From positions 1 through 61,359 of the forward strand of contig PBOB01000084.1 in the NCBI GenBank assembly GCA_002724185.1: a stretch of 61,359 bases of DNA. The letters are read 5' to 3'. The notes beneath the pieces were generated by a model. It ran no database searches, was not told the origin of the DNA, and saw nothing but the letters and a program-made list of their open reading frames with translations. Below are positions 21,131-29,597 of this stretch, in pieces. Every line of letters starts with the position of its first letter. Position 1 is the first letter of the stretch. Origin of the DNA: Acidiferrobacteraceae bacterium (lineage in GTDB: Bacteria > Pseudomonadota > Gammaproteobacteria > Arenicellales > UBA868). The translations under genes were made by a program, and so were the position numbers.

Positions 21131-22018
21131 ATGGAAATGAATAGGGAGATAGTGGTGACCTGTGCTATCACGGGTGCAGGCGATACGGTAGACAAACATC
21201 CGGCTATACCAGTAACTCCAGAGGAGATTGCAACCGCGGCTATTGAAGCATCCGATGCAGGAGCTTCTATTGTGCATATCCATGTACGCGATCCCGAAAG
21301 CGGCGAAGGTAGTAGAGATATCGGACTATTTCGAGATGCCGTTACAAGGATTAGAGATAGTGGACGGGATGTCCTTATTAATTTGACCGCTGGAATGGGT
21401 GGAGATTTGATCATTGATGATGAAACACCGAGCGTGCCAAGCCCAGGCTCAGACCTGATTAGCGCGGAAGAGCGGATAGCGCATGTGGAAGATTTGTTGC
21501 CAGATATAGCGACACTTGATTGCGGCACTATTAATTTCAGTGATACTAATTATGTTTATGTGCAAACTCCAAACATGCTTCGCAAGATGGCTAAAAGGTA
21601 TAGTGAGCTTGGAGTCAAGCCGGAGATGGAAGTTTTTGATCTGGGGCATCTTCGTTTCGCCAATCAGTTAGTTCAGGAGGGTCTAATTGGTTCGCCTCCA
21701 ATGTATCAGGTGTGTCTTGGCATTCCCTGGGGAGCGGGTGCAGACCCTATGACTATGGCCTCCATGGTCAGCCAGTTGCCATCAGGTGTATTTTGGTCCG
21801 GATTTGGAATTAGCCGCATGCAAATGCCAATGGTTGCGCAAGCTGTACTGTTGGGTGGAAATGTCCGAGTTGGTCTTGAGGACAACTTATATCTTGAGAA
21901 GGGAGTACCGGCTAGTAATGCACAACTCGTTGAGAAGGCTATAAGAATTATTCGAGATCTTGGTGGTCGCCCGTGTACAACAGATGAGACACGTATCAAG
22001 CTTGGTATTGCAGCATGA
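21131..22018 (+). CDS. BKACE enzyme, candidate 3-dehydrocarnitine cleavage enzyme
   Basis: 295 residues of the beta-keto acid cleavage enzyme family (formerly DUF849). The zinc ligands HIH are at residues 49-51 in [11 protein letters not shown], and the EVFDLGH block follows. The enzyme condenses a beta-keto acid with acetyl-CoA and splits it into acetoacetate and a new acyl-CoA; with 3-dehydrocarnitine the products are acetoacetate and betainyl-CoA. Location directly after carnitine dehydrogenase supports that substrate. A strong AAGGAG precedes the ATG. Confidence 0.88.
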   Translation: MEMNREIVVTCAITGAGDTVDKHPAIPVTPEEIATAAIEASDAGASIVHIHVRDPESGEGSRDIGLFRDAVTRIRDSGRDVLINLTAGMGGDLIIDDETPSVPSPGSDLISAEERIAHVEDLLPDIATLDCGTINFSDTNYVYVQTPNMLRKMAKRYSELGVKPEMEVFDLGHLRFANQLVQEGLIGSPPMYQVCLGIPWGAGADPMTMASMVSQLPSGVFWSGFGISRMQMPMVAQAVLLGGNVRVGLEDNLYLEKGVPASNAQLVEKAIRIIRDLGGRPCTTDETRIKLGIAA

Positions 22019-22034
22019 TTGCTATTATCGAGAC

Positions 22035-22412
22035 ATGAAGATGAGTATTTCAATGAATACTTTAGAAGCTATTCTCAGAGCCTTTAATAATCATGACATT
22101 GACAGCATTATGTCGTATTTTTCGCCTCGGGGAGAGTTTGTTATGGCAGCTGGTCCAGGCGGCTATGGCACGAGGCTTGTTGGACGAGCTGCTATCGCAA
22201 AAGCGCTTAAGGAACGCTTTGAGGTCGTGCCTGATATTAGCTGGACTGATGCAAGTAGCTGGATATGCGGCGATCGCGCTGTTACGGAATGGCGTGTTCA
22301 AGGTACTACCCCAACAGGCCCGTTAGACTGCAATGGTTGTGATCTTTGGCATTTTGATGGGGATAAGATATTAAGAAAAGATACCTATTACAAGCAGGTT
22401 ATCAATGTCTAG
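22035..22412 (+). CDS. NTF2/SnoaL-like small protein of the carnitine operon
   Basis: About 125 residues, starting 16 bases after BKACE (ATG at 22035, with another at 22041). The pattern LEAILRAFNNHDIDSIMSYFS followed by a GRAAIAKAL helix and strands ending in LRKDTYYKQ is the SnoaL/NTF2-like cone fold, used by isomerases, hydrolases and non-catalytic proteins. The conserved neighbourhood suggests a step after BKACE, for instance handling of betainyl-CoA, but no function is known from sequence. Its 3' end overlaps the converging metallo-hydrolase gene by four bases. Confidence 0.7.
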   Translation: MKMSISMNTLEAILRAFNNHDIDSIMSYFSPRGEFVMAAGPGGYGTRLVGRAAIAKALKERFEVVPDISWTDASSWICGDRAVTEWRVQGTTPTGPLDCNGCDLWHFDGDKILRKDTYYKQVINV

Positions 22413-23230
22413 ATACTGTAGATGCCGTTGTTGTGAGCAATAACGCCATCATTGGTAAGCTTGATCAGATGGGCTTCCAATGACCAGACAGCTATTGAGT
22501 GAAGAGATAAATTAACATCATCATACACCTTTGATACAAGGGACTTTGCTGTGCCGCAACCCGCTTCGCGGAGGATTTTTAAGACCTTCCGCTCTCTATT
22601 GAGCCGATGCTGAATAATCCAGTTGATTGCTTCTTTGGGATCGTCTAGCGTAGTGCCATGCCCTGGCGCGATAGTCTCAATTCCGTATTTATCTAATTGT
22701 ACCAGTGAATTAATATAGTCTCTCATATCACCATCTGGCGGGCGTATTACCACTGTCGAACCGTTCATTATGTGATCTCCAGAGAATAATACGCCACCCG
22801 GCGTCATGAGTAGGCAGACATGATTTGACGCATGGCCAGGCGTGCATATAACGCGTAAATCAAAACCATCACCATTAATAATTTGCTGGTTGGTGAGTGT
22901 AGCTGATGGTTCAAAGCTAAGGTCTTGGTCGTGCGGGTTAGCTGGGAGAATGCCATAGACGGGAACCTTTAGTTTTTTCTTCAGAGAAGCGGCTCCCGGT
23001 GAATGATCTGGATGAGTATGCGTTACGATAATCTGCTCAATCTCTCCAGGGATTGCCAAAATAGCCTCTTGATGCTCGCCAAGATTCGGTCCTGGATCAA
23101 TAATAGTCAATGCTTGTTTGCCGAGCACATAGGTATTTGTTCCGGGCCCAGTAAAAATTCCTGGATTGTTTGCAGTGATTCGCCTAATTAAGGGGTGGAG
23201 TTGTACAGGTCTTTCAACTTTGATTGTCAT
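22409..23230 (-). CDS. MBL-fold metallo-hydrolase (LACTB2-like)
   Basis: 273 residues. The metal-binding motif THTHPDHSPGA, a CTPGHASNHVC motif, the bridging Asp in SGDHIMNG and APGHGT are all in place. A C-terminal winged-helix-like tail follows (RKVLKILREAGCGTAKSLVSKVYDD), as in LACTB2-type proteins. The family includes nucleases and thioesterase-like hydrolases. It converges on the carnitine operon and diverges from the solute-binding protein gene, so it may or may not belong to the pathway. Confidence 0.85.
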   Translation of the reverse strand: MTIKVERPVQLHPLIRRITANNPGIFTGPGTNTYVLGKQALTIIDPGPNLGEHQEAILAIPGEIEQIIVTHTHPDHSPGAASLKKKLKVPVYGILPANPHDQDLSFEPSATLTNQQIINGDGFDLRVICTPGHASNHVCLLMTPGGVLFSGDHIMNGSTVVIRPPDGDMRDYINSLVQLDKYGIETIAPGHGTTLDDPKEAINWIIQHRLNRERKVLKILREAGCGTAKSLVSKVYDDVNLSLHSIAVWSLEAHLIKLTNDGVIAHNNGIYSI

Positions 23231-23246
23231 GACGATAACTAAGCAG

Positions 23247-23287
23247 ATATCTTGCCTAGTCGGACAATATATAGGGTTGCAAGATAT
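23247..23287. promoter_or_regulatory. Inverted repeat between the MBL gene and the solute-binding protein gene
   Basis: ATATCTTGC (23247-23255) and its exact complement GCAAGATAT (23279-23287), with a 23-base spacer and centres 32 bp apart, about three helical turns. It lies close to the start of the MBL gene and about 200 bp from that of the binding protein. A looping operator is one explanation. Confidence 0.35.
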
Positions 23288-23484
23288 TAGGCCAACACAA
23301 ATTCTACATTGATAGTGATTGATATTGGCTAAAACTGCTCAAAGTTATCTATTTATCTATGACTCGGCAGTCGAAAATCCTTGTATTACTTCGAAATTTG
23401 TGTTCTGCTTCTGGATGAGTAGTGGGTTTGAATAGATCTAACTATTACAATTATTGTTACACAGATATGGAGGAATGTTAGGAC

Positions 23485-25089
23485 ATGAAAGAGTTAAATA
23501 ATCTTAAAGCAAGATTGGGCGCTGGCCAGATTTCTCGAAGGGATTTTATTCGCAATGCAATTGCTTTAGGTGTTGCAACACCGACAGCGATGAGCATATC
23601 GAATACCGTCTTAGCTGGACCAACGAAAGGTGGAATATTACGCCAGGCACTCACAGGAGCCTCGTCAAGCGATTCACTGGATCCAGCGACATTTCTGGAT
23701 TCGTACATGATTAATGTAGGCATGGGGCAGCTCCGGAATAATCTGACTGAAATTGATGAAAATAATCAACTGGTGCCGGAGCTTGCGGAGTCGTGGGACA
23801 CAACAGATGGACAAACCTGGGTATTTAATCTCCGTAAAGGCGTTGAGTTCCATAATGGTCGTTCTCTTGAAGCTAATGATGTGGTTGCATCAATCCAGCA
23901 TCACCTCGGAGATGATACAAACTCAGGTGCAAAAGGGATAATTTCACAAGTAATTGATCTTCGAGCTGATGGGCCTTCCCAAGTAGTTATGAAACTGGAG
24001 GGGGCAAACGCAGATTTCCCTTACCTAATGACCGATTATCATCTAGGTATCTGTCCCGCAAATGCGAATGGCACGATTGATATAGAATCCGGAATTGGTA
24101 CGGGAGGCTATAAGTTAGATTCTCACGATCCTGGAGTGAGAACGCTAACCTCCAGAAACGCGAATTATTGGAAAGAGGGACGAGCGCACTTTGATGGAAT
24201 TGAGACCTTGTTTATCGCTGATACAGGAGCTCGAGAAAACGGCCTTATTAGTGGTGAATTGGATGTTATTACGTCGCCGGACCCCCGAACCGCGGGCCGT
24301 CTAGGCCAGCGTCCGGGTATCGATGTCTTCTATACTGATGGAAATCAGCATTGTACGTTACCGATGCTCAGCGATCGGGCTCCCTATGATAATAACAATT
24401 TAGTAATGGCTCTTAAATATGGAATCGACAGGCAGGAATGGCTTGACAAGATTTGGTATGGGTACGCATCCTTGGGTAATGACATCCCTATTGGGCCAGC
24501 GAACCGGTACCGTGCTACCGATGATGAAATTCCTCAAAGGGGCTATGATCTTGACAAGGCAAAATATTACATGAAGCAGGCAGGCCTTTCCTCTATCGAT
24601 TTGCAAATTTCTGTAGCTGACACAGCGTTCCAAAATTCTGATGATGCTATGGTGCTGTTTGCGGAGACAGCTAGACCAGCTGGAATCAATATCGAGGTTG
24701 TTCGGAAACCGGACGATGGTTATTGGTCAAATGTCTGGCTGGTAGACTCATGGTGCGCATCCTATTGGGGTGGCCGCCCAACTGAAGATTGGATGTTTAG
24801 TCAGGTCTATAGCGCAAACGCAATTGATACAGGCTGGTCAGAGACATATTTTAATAATCCAGAGTTTGAGAAGCTATTAGTTGCTGCGAGAGCAGAATTA
24901 GATGATGCTAAGCGTCGAAACATGTATGTTGAGATGCAACGACTCGTGCACAATAATTGCAGTGTCATCATACCTATATTCTCATCATTTGGTCATGCAT
25001 CTACGACAGATGTCATGAGGCCTAACGCTATGGCCTCAAATTGGGAATTTGATGGCCACAAGAATTGCGAGCGATGGTGGATGGCTTAA
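23485..25089 (+). CDS. Peptide-type ABC transporter solute-binding protein with Tat signal
   Basis: 534 residues of the SBP_bac_5 (DppA/OppA) family. The N-terminus carries a twin-arginine motif SRRDFIRN at residues 17-24 followed by a hydrophobic stretch and a TVLAG site near 44, so it is exported folded. The mature protein shows the usual SLDPATFLDS, DTTDGQTWVFNLRKGVEFHNG and ATDDEIPQRGYDLDKAKYY patterns. GGAGG precedes the ATG. It stands alone; permeases and ATPase that would fit are at 34699-36494 and 14037-15680. Substrate is unknown; small peptides or quaternary amines are possible. Confidence 0.9.
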   Translation: MKELNNLKARLGAGQISRRDFIRNAIALGVATPTAMSISNTVLAGPTKGGILRQALTGASSSDSLDPATFLDSYMINVGMGQLRNNLTEIDENNQLVPELAESWDTTDGQTWVFNLRKGVEFHNGRSLEANDVVASIQHHLGDDTNSGAKGIISQVIDLRADGPSQVVMKLEGANADFPYLMTDYHLGICPANANGTIDIESGIGTGGYKLDSHDPGVRTLTSRNANYWKEGRAHFDGIETLFIADTGARENGLISGELDVITSPDPRTAGRLGQRPGIDVFYTDGNQHCTLPMLSDRAPYDNNNLVMALKYGIDRQEWLDKIWYGYASLGNDIPIGPANRYRATDDEIPQRGYDLDKAKYYMKQAGLSSIDLQISVADTAFQNSDDAMVLFAETARPAGINIEVVRKPDDGYWSNVWLVDSWCASYWGGRPTEDWMFSQVYSANAIDTGWSETYFNNPEFEKLLVAARAELDDAKRRNMYVEMQRLVHNNCSVIIPIFSSFGHASTTDVMRPNAMASNWEFDGHKNCERWWMA

Positions 25090-25108
25090 GCACTTCAAGG
25101 AGGAACCA

Positions 25109-25145
25109 AAAGCGGCTGCGTAAGCAGCCGCTTTCCATTTTTTAC
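25109..25145 (+). terminator. Rho-independent terminator after the solute-binding protein gene
   Basis: A perfect 11-bp stem AAAGCGGCTGC / GCAGCCGCTTT with a GTAA tetraloop, followed by a T-rich tail (CCATTTTTT). The A-run on the left arm makes it potentially active for the converging MalK-type gene as well. Confidence 0.92.
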
Positions 25146-25170
25146 TAATAATCAATTGTAGGGCCTTCCA

Positions 25171-26262
25171 TTAGGAGACGCTCAATGATTCACCGTTTTG
25201 GTGAAATAGTTGACACTGGCTTGTTCGAAATCCTATAGAAATTACTTCACCCGTCGACAATGCTTTATCACCTGAAACGTGTACAGTAATTTCTTGCCCA
25301 TCAGGCATGTGGACATAGAGGTATGTTTCACCGCCTAATCGTTCAACGGCATAGACTTTGCCAGAAATACTTGCATCACCTGTTTCGTCAGTAGTTAGAG
25401 CCTTTGGTCGGATACCGATCGCGACTTGTGAGCCAGTTGTGACGGCAGCATTTGATGAATGCGGAATGTGTAATTGCTGTCCTCCATTAAGCGATACAGT
25501 AGCAATATTGTCCTTAGTGTTTATGATTTGACCTTCTAAAAAGTTCATCGAAGGGGAGCCAATGAAGCCTGCTACAAAGCGATTCTTTGGGTGTTTGTAT
25601 ATTTCTAATGGCGAACCGACCTGCTCAACGCCTCCATCGCGCAGAACTACAATCTTATTAGCCATCGTCATAGCTTCCACTTGATCGTGCGTAACGTAGA
25701 TCATGGTCGCACGTAGTCGATTATGGAGGCGCGCCAATTCAACCCGCATTTGTACTCTTAGTTTCGCGTCTAAGTTTGATAGAGGCTCGTCGAACAAGAA
25801 TACTTGTGGCTCCCTGACGATCGCTCTACCAATGGCAACTCTCTGACGTTGACCGCCGGATAGTTCTTTAGGTTTACGGTCTAGCAGCTCCGTTATTTGA
25901 AGTATATCTGCTGTTTCTCTAACCTTATTGTCGATATATTCTTTTTTATGTCGTGCAAGGCGAAGCCCAAAAGACATATTCTGATAAACTGACATGTGAG
26001 GGTATAGGGCATAATTTTGAAATACCATGGCGATTCCGCGGTCCGATGGTGGTAGGCCGTCTATGCGGCGCCCATTAATATTGATCTGCCCAGAGTTTAG
26101 GGTTTCAAGGCCTGCTATCAGGCGAAGTAGGGTCGTTTTACCACAGCCGGAAGGACCAACAAAAACAGTTAGCTCAGACTTTTCAAGCGCTAAGCTAACA
26201 TCATGAATAACTTCTATGTTACCGAAGGCCTTGACTGCTGATATTATTTCTACATAAGCCAT
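25171..26262 (-). CDS. MalK/UgpC-type ABC transporter ATPase
   Basis: 363 residues: an ATPase domain with Walker A GPSGCGKTT (36-44), signature LSGGQRQRVAIGRAI, Walker B LFDEPLSNLDAKLR, then a C-terminal TOBE/OB domain with GIRPKAL. This class powers import of sugars, sn-glycerol-3-phosphate or polyamines. No permease or binding protein of the matching class is in the window, so it may serve systems encoded elsewhere, as MsmK-type shared ATPases do. It shares a terminator region with the preceding binding protein but lies on the other strand. Confidence 0.92.
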   Translation of the reverse strand: MAYVEIISAVKAFGNIEVIHDVSLALEKSELTVFVGPSGCGKTTLLRLIAGLETLNSGQININGRRIDGLPPSDRGIAMVFQNYALYPHMSVYQNMSFGLRLARHKKEYIDNKVRETADILQITELLDRKPKELSGGQRQRVAIGRAIVREPQVFLFDEPLSNLDAKLRVQMRVELARLHNRLRATMIYVTHDQVEAMTMANKIVVLRDGGVEQVGSPLEIYKHPKNRFVAGFIGSPSMNFLEGQIINTKDNIATVSLNGGQQLHIPHSSNAAVTTGSQVAIGIRPKALTTDETGDASISGKVYAVERLGGETYLYVHMPDGQEITVHVSGDKALSTGEVISIGFRTSQCQLFHQNGESLSVS

Positions 26263-26520
26263 TTAGTGTTTATTTACCTGCTTCTATCACAATTTAGTTA
26301 TTTAATTATCCTAGCAGGATTGAAACAAGCATACACTAGGCCCATAGGTAAGATATTGCATTCAAATAATGGTGCTATCGTTTTGTCGAATTAAGGGGAT
26401 TATAGTTAAATTTACAAAAGGGTTTGTCGGAGATAGGCGGATATATTACTTTTTTCGGAATAGGCGCTACAATGACTAAGCACTTTGATGTTCTTAAGGC
26501 GATTTATTCTGGTTACATAC

Positions 26521-27726
26521 ATGAGCAATAAAGATACAAGTTTTTCCTATACGGATGAGCTCCAAGAGGCCGTTGAGTGTCTTCGCGCAGCCCCAGAGAA
26601 ATTAATTGAATTGCCGTCAAAATATCCACATAGAGGTCTTGGTGAGTCGGCCGCGCTAAGGCTCTTGGCGCCGCACATACTCGGTGACGCAGCTAAGCTT
26701 GATTCGGAACGTGCGCTAGCACATATGGATCCACCCACCCCCTGGATTACCTGGGCCACCACATTATGGAACGCCCGATTGAATCAGAATCTTCTTCATG
26801 AGGCAACTGCGCCGTTTGCAATGAAAGCAGAAGAGCGTGTATTGGAATGGCTGCTCCCATTCTTTGGGATGAGTGGAGGTCACATGTGCTCGGGCTCGAC
26901 ATTAGCTAATCTTACTGCTCTTTGGGCTGCGCGTGACTCAAGACAGGTTCGTCGTATAGTTGCATCAGAAGCCGCCCATTTGAGTATAGCTAAAGCAGCG
27001 CGGATGTTGTCTTTGCCACTGGAGCAAATACCAACTACGCGATATGGAAATATTGACATATCGCAAATCGGTAGTCTATCAGATGCCTGTTTGGTGTTAA
27101 CTGCTGGAACAACGTCAACTGGTGAAATAGATGCCTTTGATTTAATTGGTCAGGCCCAATGGACACATGTAGACGCGGCTTGGGGTGGCCCACTACGATT
27201 GACAACATCACATGCTGCCAAATTGAGCGGAATTGAAAAAGCAGATTCAGTTGCAGTTTCAGCACACAAACTTTTATTCCAACCTAAAGAGGCCGCGCTT
27301 GTTATGTTTGCAAATCCTTCTTTAGCGAATGAGGCTATTAGCTTTGGGGGTGGTTATTTAGCTAGCCCTAATATTGGCATACAGGGTTCTCGTGGAGCCG
27401 CAGGTGTAAATTTGCTAGCCACTCTTATAGCGTTTGGACAGTATGGATTAGCTCAACGTATTGACAGAGTCATGGAAATTTCACAGAAGTTAGCGGACGG
27501 GCTCGAAGCAGAAAGTAGCATAGAATTGTTGGCCCCACCGAAAACAGGTGTCACAGTGTTTCGTATTCCTAATTTAGATATGCAGAAGTTTCACAAAACA
27601 TTGCCAGTGGGTATGTTGTCGCTATGCGTAATCGAAAATGAATATTGGTTGCGTTCTGTTGCTGCGAATCCCCTTGCGGACGAGCAGAGTATTCTGAAGG
27701 CTATTCGTCAAGCAAACCGCGACTAG
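26521..27726 (+). CDS. Group II PLP-dependent decarboxylase family protein
   Basis: 401 residues from the ATG at 26521. The fold marks are GGHMCSGSTLANLTALWAAR, HVDAAWGGP (the Asp that holds the PLP ring nitrogen) and VSAHKLLFQPKEA with the Schiff-base Lys. The group includes glutamate, aromatic amino acid and 2,4-diaminobutyrate decarboxylases; this one is at the short end. It is followed 36 bases later by a beta-hydroxyacid dehydrogenase. The substrate cannot be read from the sequence. Confidence 0.85.
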   Translation: MSNKDTSFSYTDELQEAVECLRAAPEKLIELPSKYPHRGLGESAALRLLAPHILGDAAKLDSERALAHMDPPTPWITWATTLWNARLNQNLLHEATAPFAMKAEERVLEWLLPFFGMSGGHMCSGSTLANLTALWAARDSRQVRRIVASEAAHLSIAKAARMLSLPLEQIPTTRYGNIDISQIGSLSDACLVLTAGTTSTGEIDAFDLIGQAQWTHVDAAWGGPLRLTTSHAAKLSGIEKADSVAVSAHKLLFQPKEAALVMFANPSLANEAISFGGGYLASPNIGIQGSRGAAGVNLLATLIAFGQYGLAQRIDRVMEISQKLADGLEAESSIELLAPPKTGVTVFRIPNLDMQKFHKTLPVGMLSLCVIENEYWLRSVAANPLADEQSILKAIRQANRD

Positions 27727-27762
27727 TCTATCTATCCACACAATGCTATCAAATGCTAGTCT

Positions 27763-28635
27763 ATGAATATTAAGAAAATGGCCATCGTGGGTTTAGGGAG
27801 TATTGGAGCTCCAATAGCTGCAAATATTGCTAGCGGTGGTTTTGAAATTATCGGATTTGATAAAGCGGGCACCTCATCGCTTTTACCAGCAGGCGTGGAG
27901 GCCGGACATAATATATGTGATGTGATAGAGCGCGCATCAGTCATGTTTTTGGCAGTGCCTGACAAAACAGCATGTATAGAAGTAGTTAGAGAAGTCCTAG
28001 CTAATAGCTCATATCGTACCGAGTTGGTAGTGAATTTTTCAACAATTGGTATAGAAGGATCAAGACAGATTGAACACTTGTTGTCCGAAACCAAGATTGA
28101 CTATATTGATGCGCCCGTAAGTGGAGGTCAGGGTGGCGCCATGACTGGTTCATTAACAATGCTTTGGAGTGGCTCTCGTTCCGCTTTCAAGCAAATTTCT
28201 TCAGTAGTTAACTGTATTGCCAAATCGATTATTTTTGTTGGGCCTAAGCCAGGTCAGGCGCAAGCAGTAAAGCTGCTAAACAATTACCTTTCAGCTGTGG
28301 CAATGGCTGCGACTTCCGAGGCTATTACATTTGGCATGAGACATGGACTACAAATGGAGACCATGTTAACAGCTATTAATGCATCAAGTGGTCAAAATAC
28401 TGCGACACTCGATAAGTTCCCTAATCGCGTGCTAAGTAATACGTATGACTCTGGATTTCGAATGGCCTTAATGAAAAAAGATGTAGAGTTATATGCGGAA
28501 GAATCAGAAGCTGTAGGCACCTTAACTGCACTTTGTCAAGAAACTGTTAAGTGCTGGCAAGATGGTGTCGATAAAATACCCGATGGCGACGCGACTGAGA
28601 TTTTCAGATCTATATCGGAATCTCTAGAGGGCTAG
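27763..28635 (+). CDS. Beta-hydroxyacid dehydrogenase (3-hydroxyisobutyrate dehydrogenase family)
   Basis: 290 residues. NAD(P) motif GLGSIGAPIA is at the N-terminus, the substrate-binding DAPVSGGQGGAMTGSLT follows at about 117, and the catalytic Lys170 lies in GQAQAVKLLNNYL. The family reduces or oxidises small 3-hydroxy acids or semialdehydes (3-hydroxyisobutyrate, tartronate semialdehyde, succinic semialdehyde). It is probably co-transcribed with the PLP decarboxylase before it, which suggests a joint route from an amino acid, but the compound is unknown. Confidence 0.88.
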   Translation: MNIKKMAIVGLGSIGAPIAANIASGGFEIIGFDKAGTSSLLPAGVEAGHNICDVIERASVMFLAVPDKTACIEVVREVLANSSYRTELVVNFSTIGIEGSRQIEHLLSETKIDYIDAPVSGGQGGAMTGSLTMLWSGSRSAFKQISSVVNCIAKSIIFVGPKPGQAQAVKLLNNYLSAVAMAATSEAITFGMRHGLQMETMLTAINASSGQNTATLDKFPNRVLSNTYDSGFRMALMKKDVELYAEESEAVGTLTALCQETVKCWQDGVDKIPDGDATEIFRSISESLEG

Positions 28636-28771
28636 TTGGTGTACTTATAGCGAGCTCCATTATAATCAAGCTGCCTTTAAGCGGATGCTTGCCCGATGCA
28701 GGATCCCCTCATACCATCTTATATACAGTGGACAGCCTGATATGATGAAGCTAGTAAAATAAGAGATAGAA

Positions 28772-29563
28772 TTACAGGTTCCGATGAAGAAAGCTAACGA
28801 GTATCTCATTAAACTTTTGGCTTTCCTCAATGTTAGATAAATGAAGCGCATTAGGCAGAATATTTAGCTGTGAATGTTTGATGTTCTCATGCATTAGTTG
28901 ATGCGCAGAGACGGGAGTGCCAGGATCGTTCTCACCGACCATAAGAAGTGTTGGCACCGAGATTGTCGATAGCCCAGAAGTTATATCTAGATTCATTATT
29001 GACTGAGCGCAACCACAATATCCATCGACTGTAGTTGTCTCAATCATAGTGCGCACTTGATCAATTATAAGTTGTTCGTTTTTTTGAAACTTGTCTGAAA
29101 ACCATCTCATTATAGTAGTTTCAACTAGGGCATCCATGCCATCTGTTTTTGCAGTTTCAATCCTATCTTTCCATGATTGTAATATTTCAGGCGGCATGTA
29201 ACTTGTAGTATCGCACAGACATAATGTGCGAAATCTTCCAGGGAACTGCATCGCTGCGCTTTGTCCAATCATGCCACCAAGCGATAATCCAACGAAATGT
29301 ACAACCTCTATTTTTAGAGCGTCGAGCAAGCCGATGGCGTCGGTTGTTAATAATTCCAAGTTGTATGGGACATTCCCAGCTGCCGTTTGTCCATGCCCAC
29401 GAATATCATAGCGGAGTACTTGAAAACTATCTTGGAGTGCTATGACTTGGTGGTCCCACATATATAAATTAGCCGCGAGCGAGTGACTAAACATTACTAC
29501 AGGACCTGATTCAGCGCCTACTAGCTCGTAATTCATTACTATATCGTTAACATTAATTAGCAT
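28772..29563 (-). CDS. Alpha/beta hydrolase, 3-oxoadipate enol-lactonase-like
   Basis: 263 residues from the ATG at 29563, which has AAGGA seven bases before it; a longer upstream frame exists but adds sequence unlike the family. The oxyanion region is FSHSLAANLYMW, the nucleophile Ser94 lies in GLSLGG, the acid Asp is in MVGENDPGTP and the His in LPNALHLSN. The closest resemblance is PcaD, but no other protocatechuate-pathway gene is near, so a different ester or lactone is likely. Confidence 0.85.
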   Translation of the reverse strand: MLINVNDIVMNYELVGAESGPVVMFSHSLAANLYMWDHQVIALQDSFQVLRYDIRGHGQTAAGNVPYNLELLTTDAIGLLDALKIEVVHFVGLSLGGMIGQSAAMQFPGRFRTLCLCDTTSYMPPEILQSWKDRIETAKTDGMDALVETTIMRWFSDKFQKNEQLIIDQVRTMIETTTVDGYCGCAQSIMNLDITSGLSTISVPTLLMVGENDPGTPVSAHQLMHENIKHSQLNILPNALHLSNIEESQKFNEILVSFLHRNL

Positions 29564-29597
29564 AAAAAGTCCTTGGAAATACTGATAGAAATTGATG

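Noticed and set aside
21112..21528. 138-codon frame on the minus strand inside the BKACE gene
   Set aside because: It is antisense to a well-conserved enzyme with full-length motifs; its composition is that of a shadow frame.
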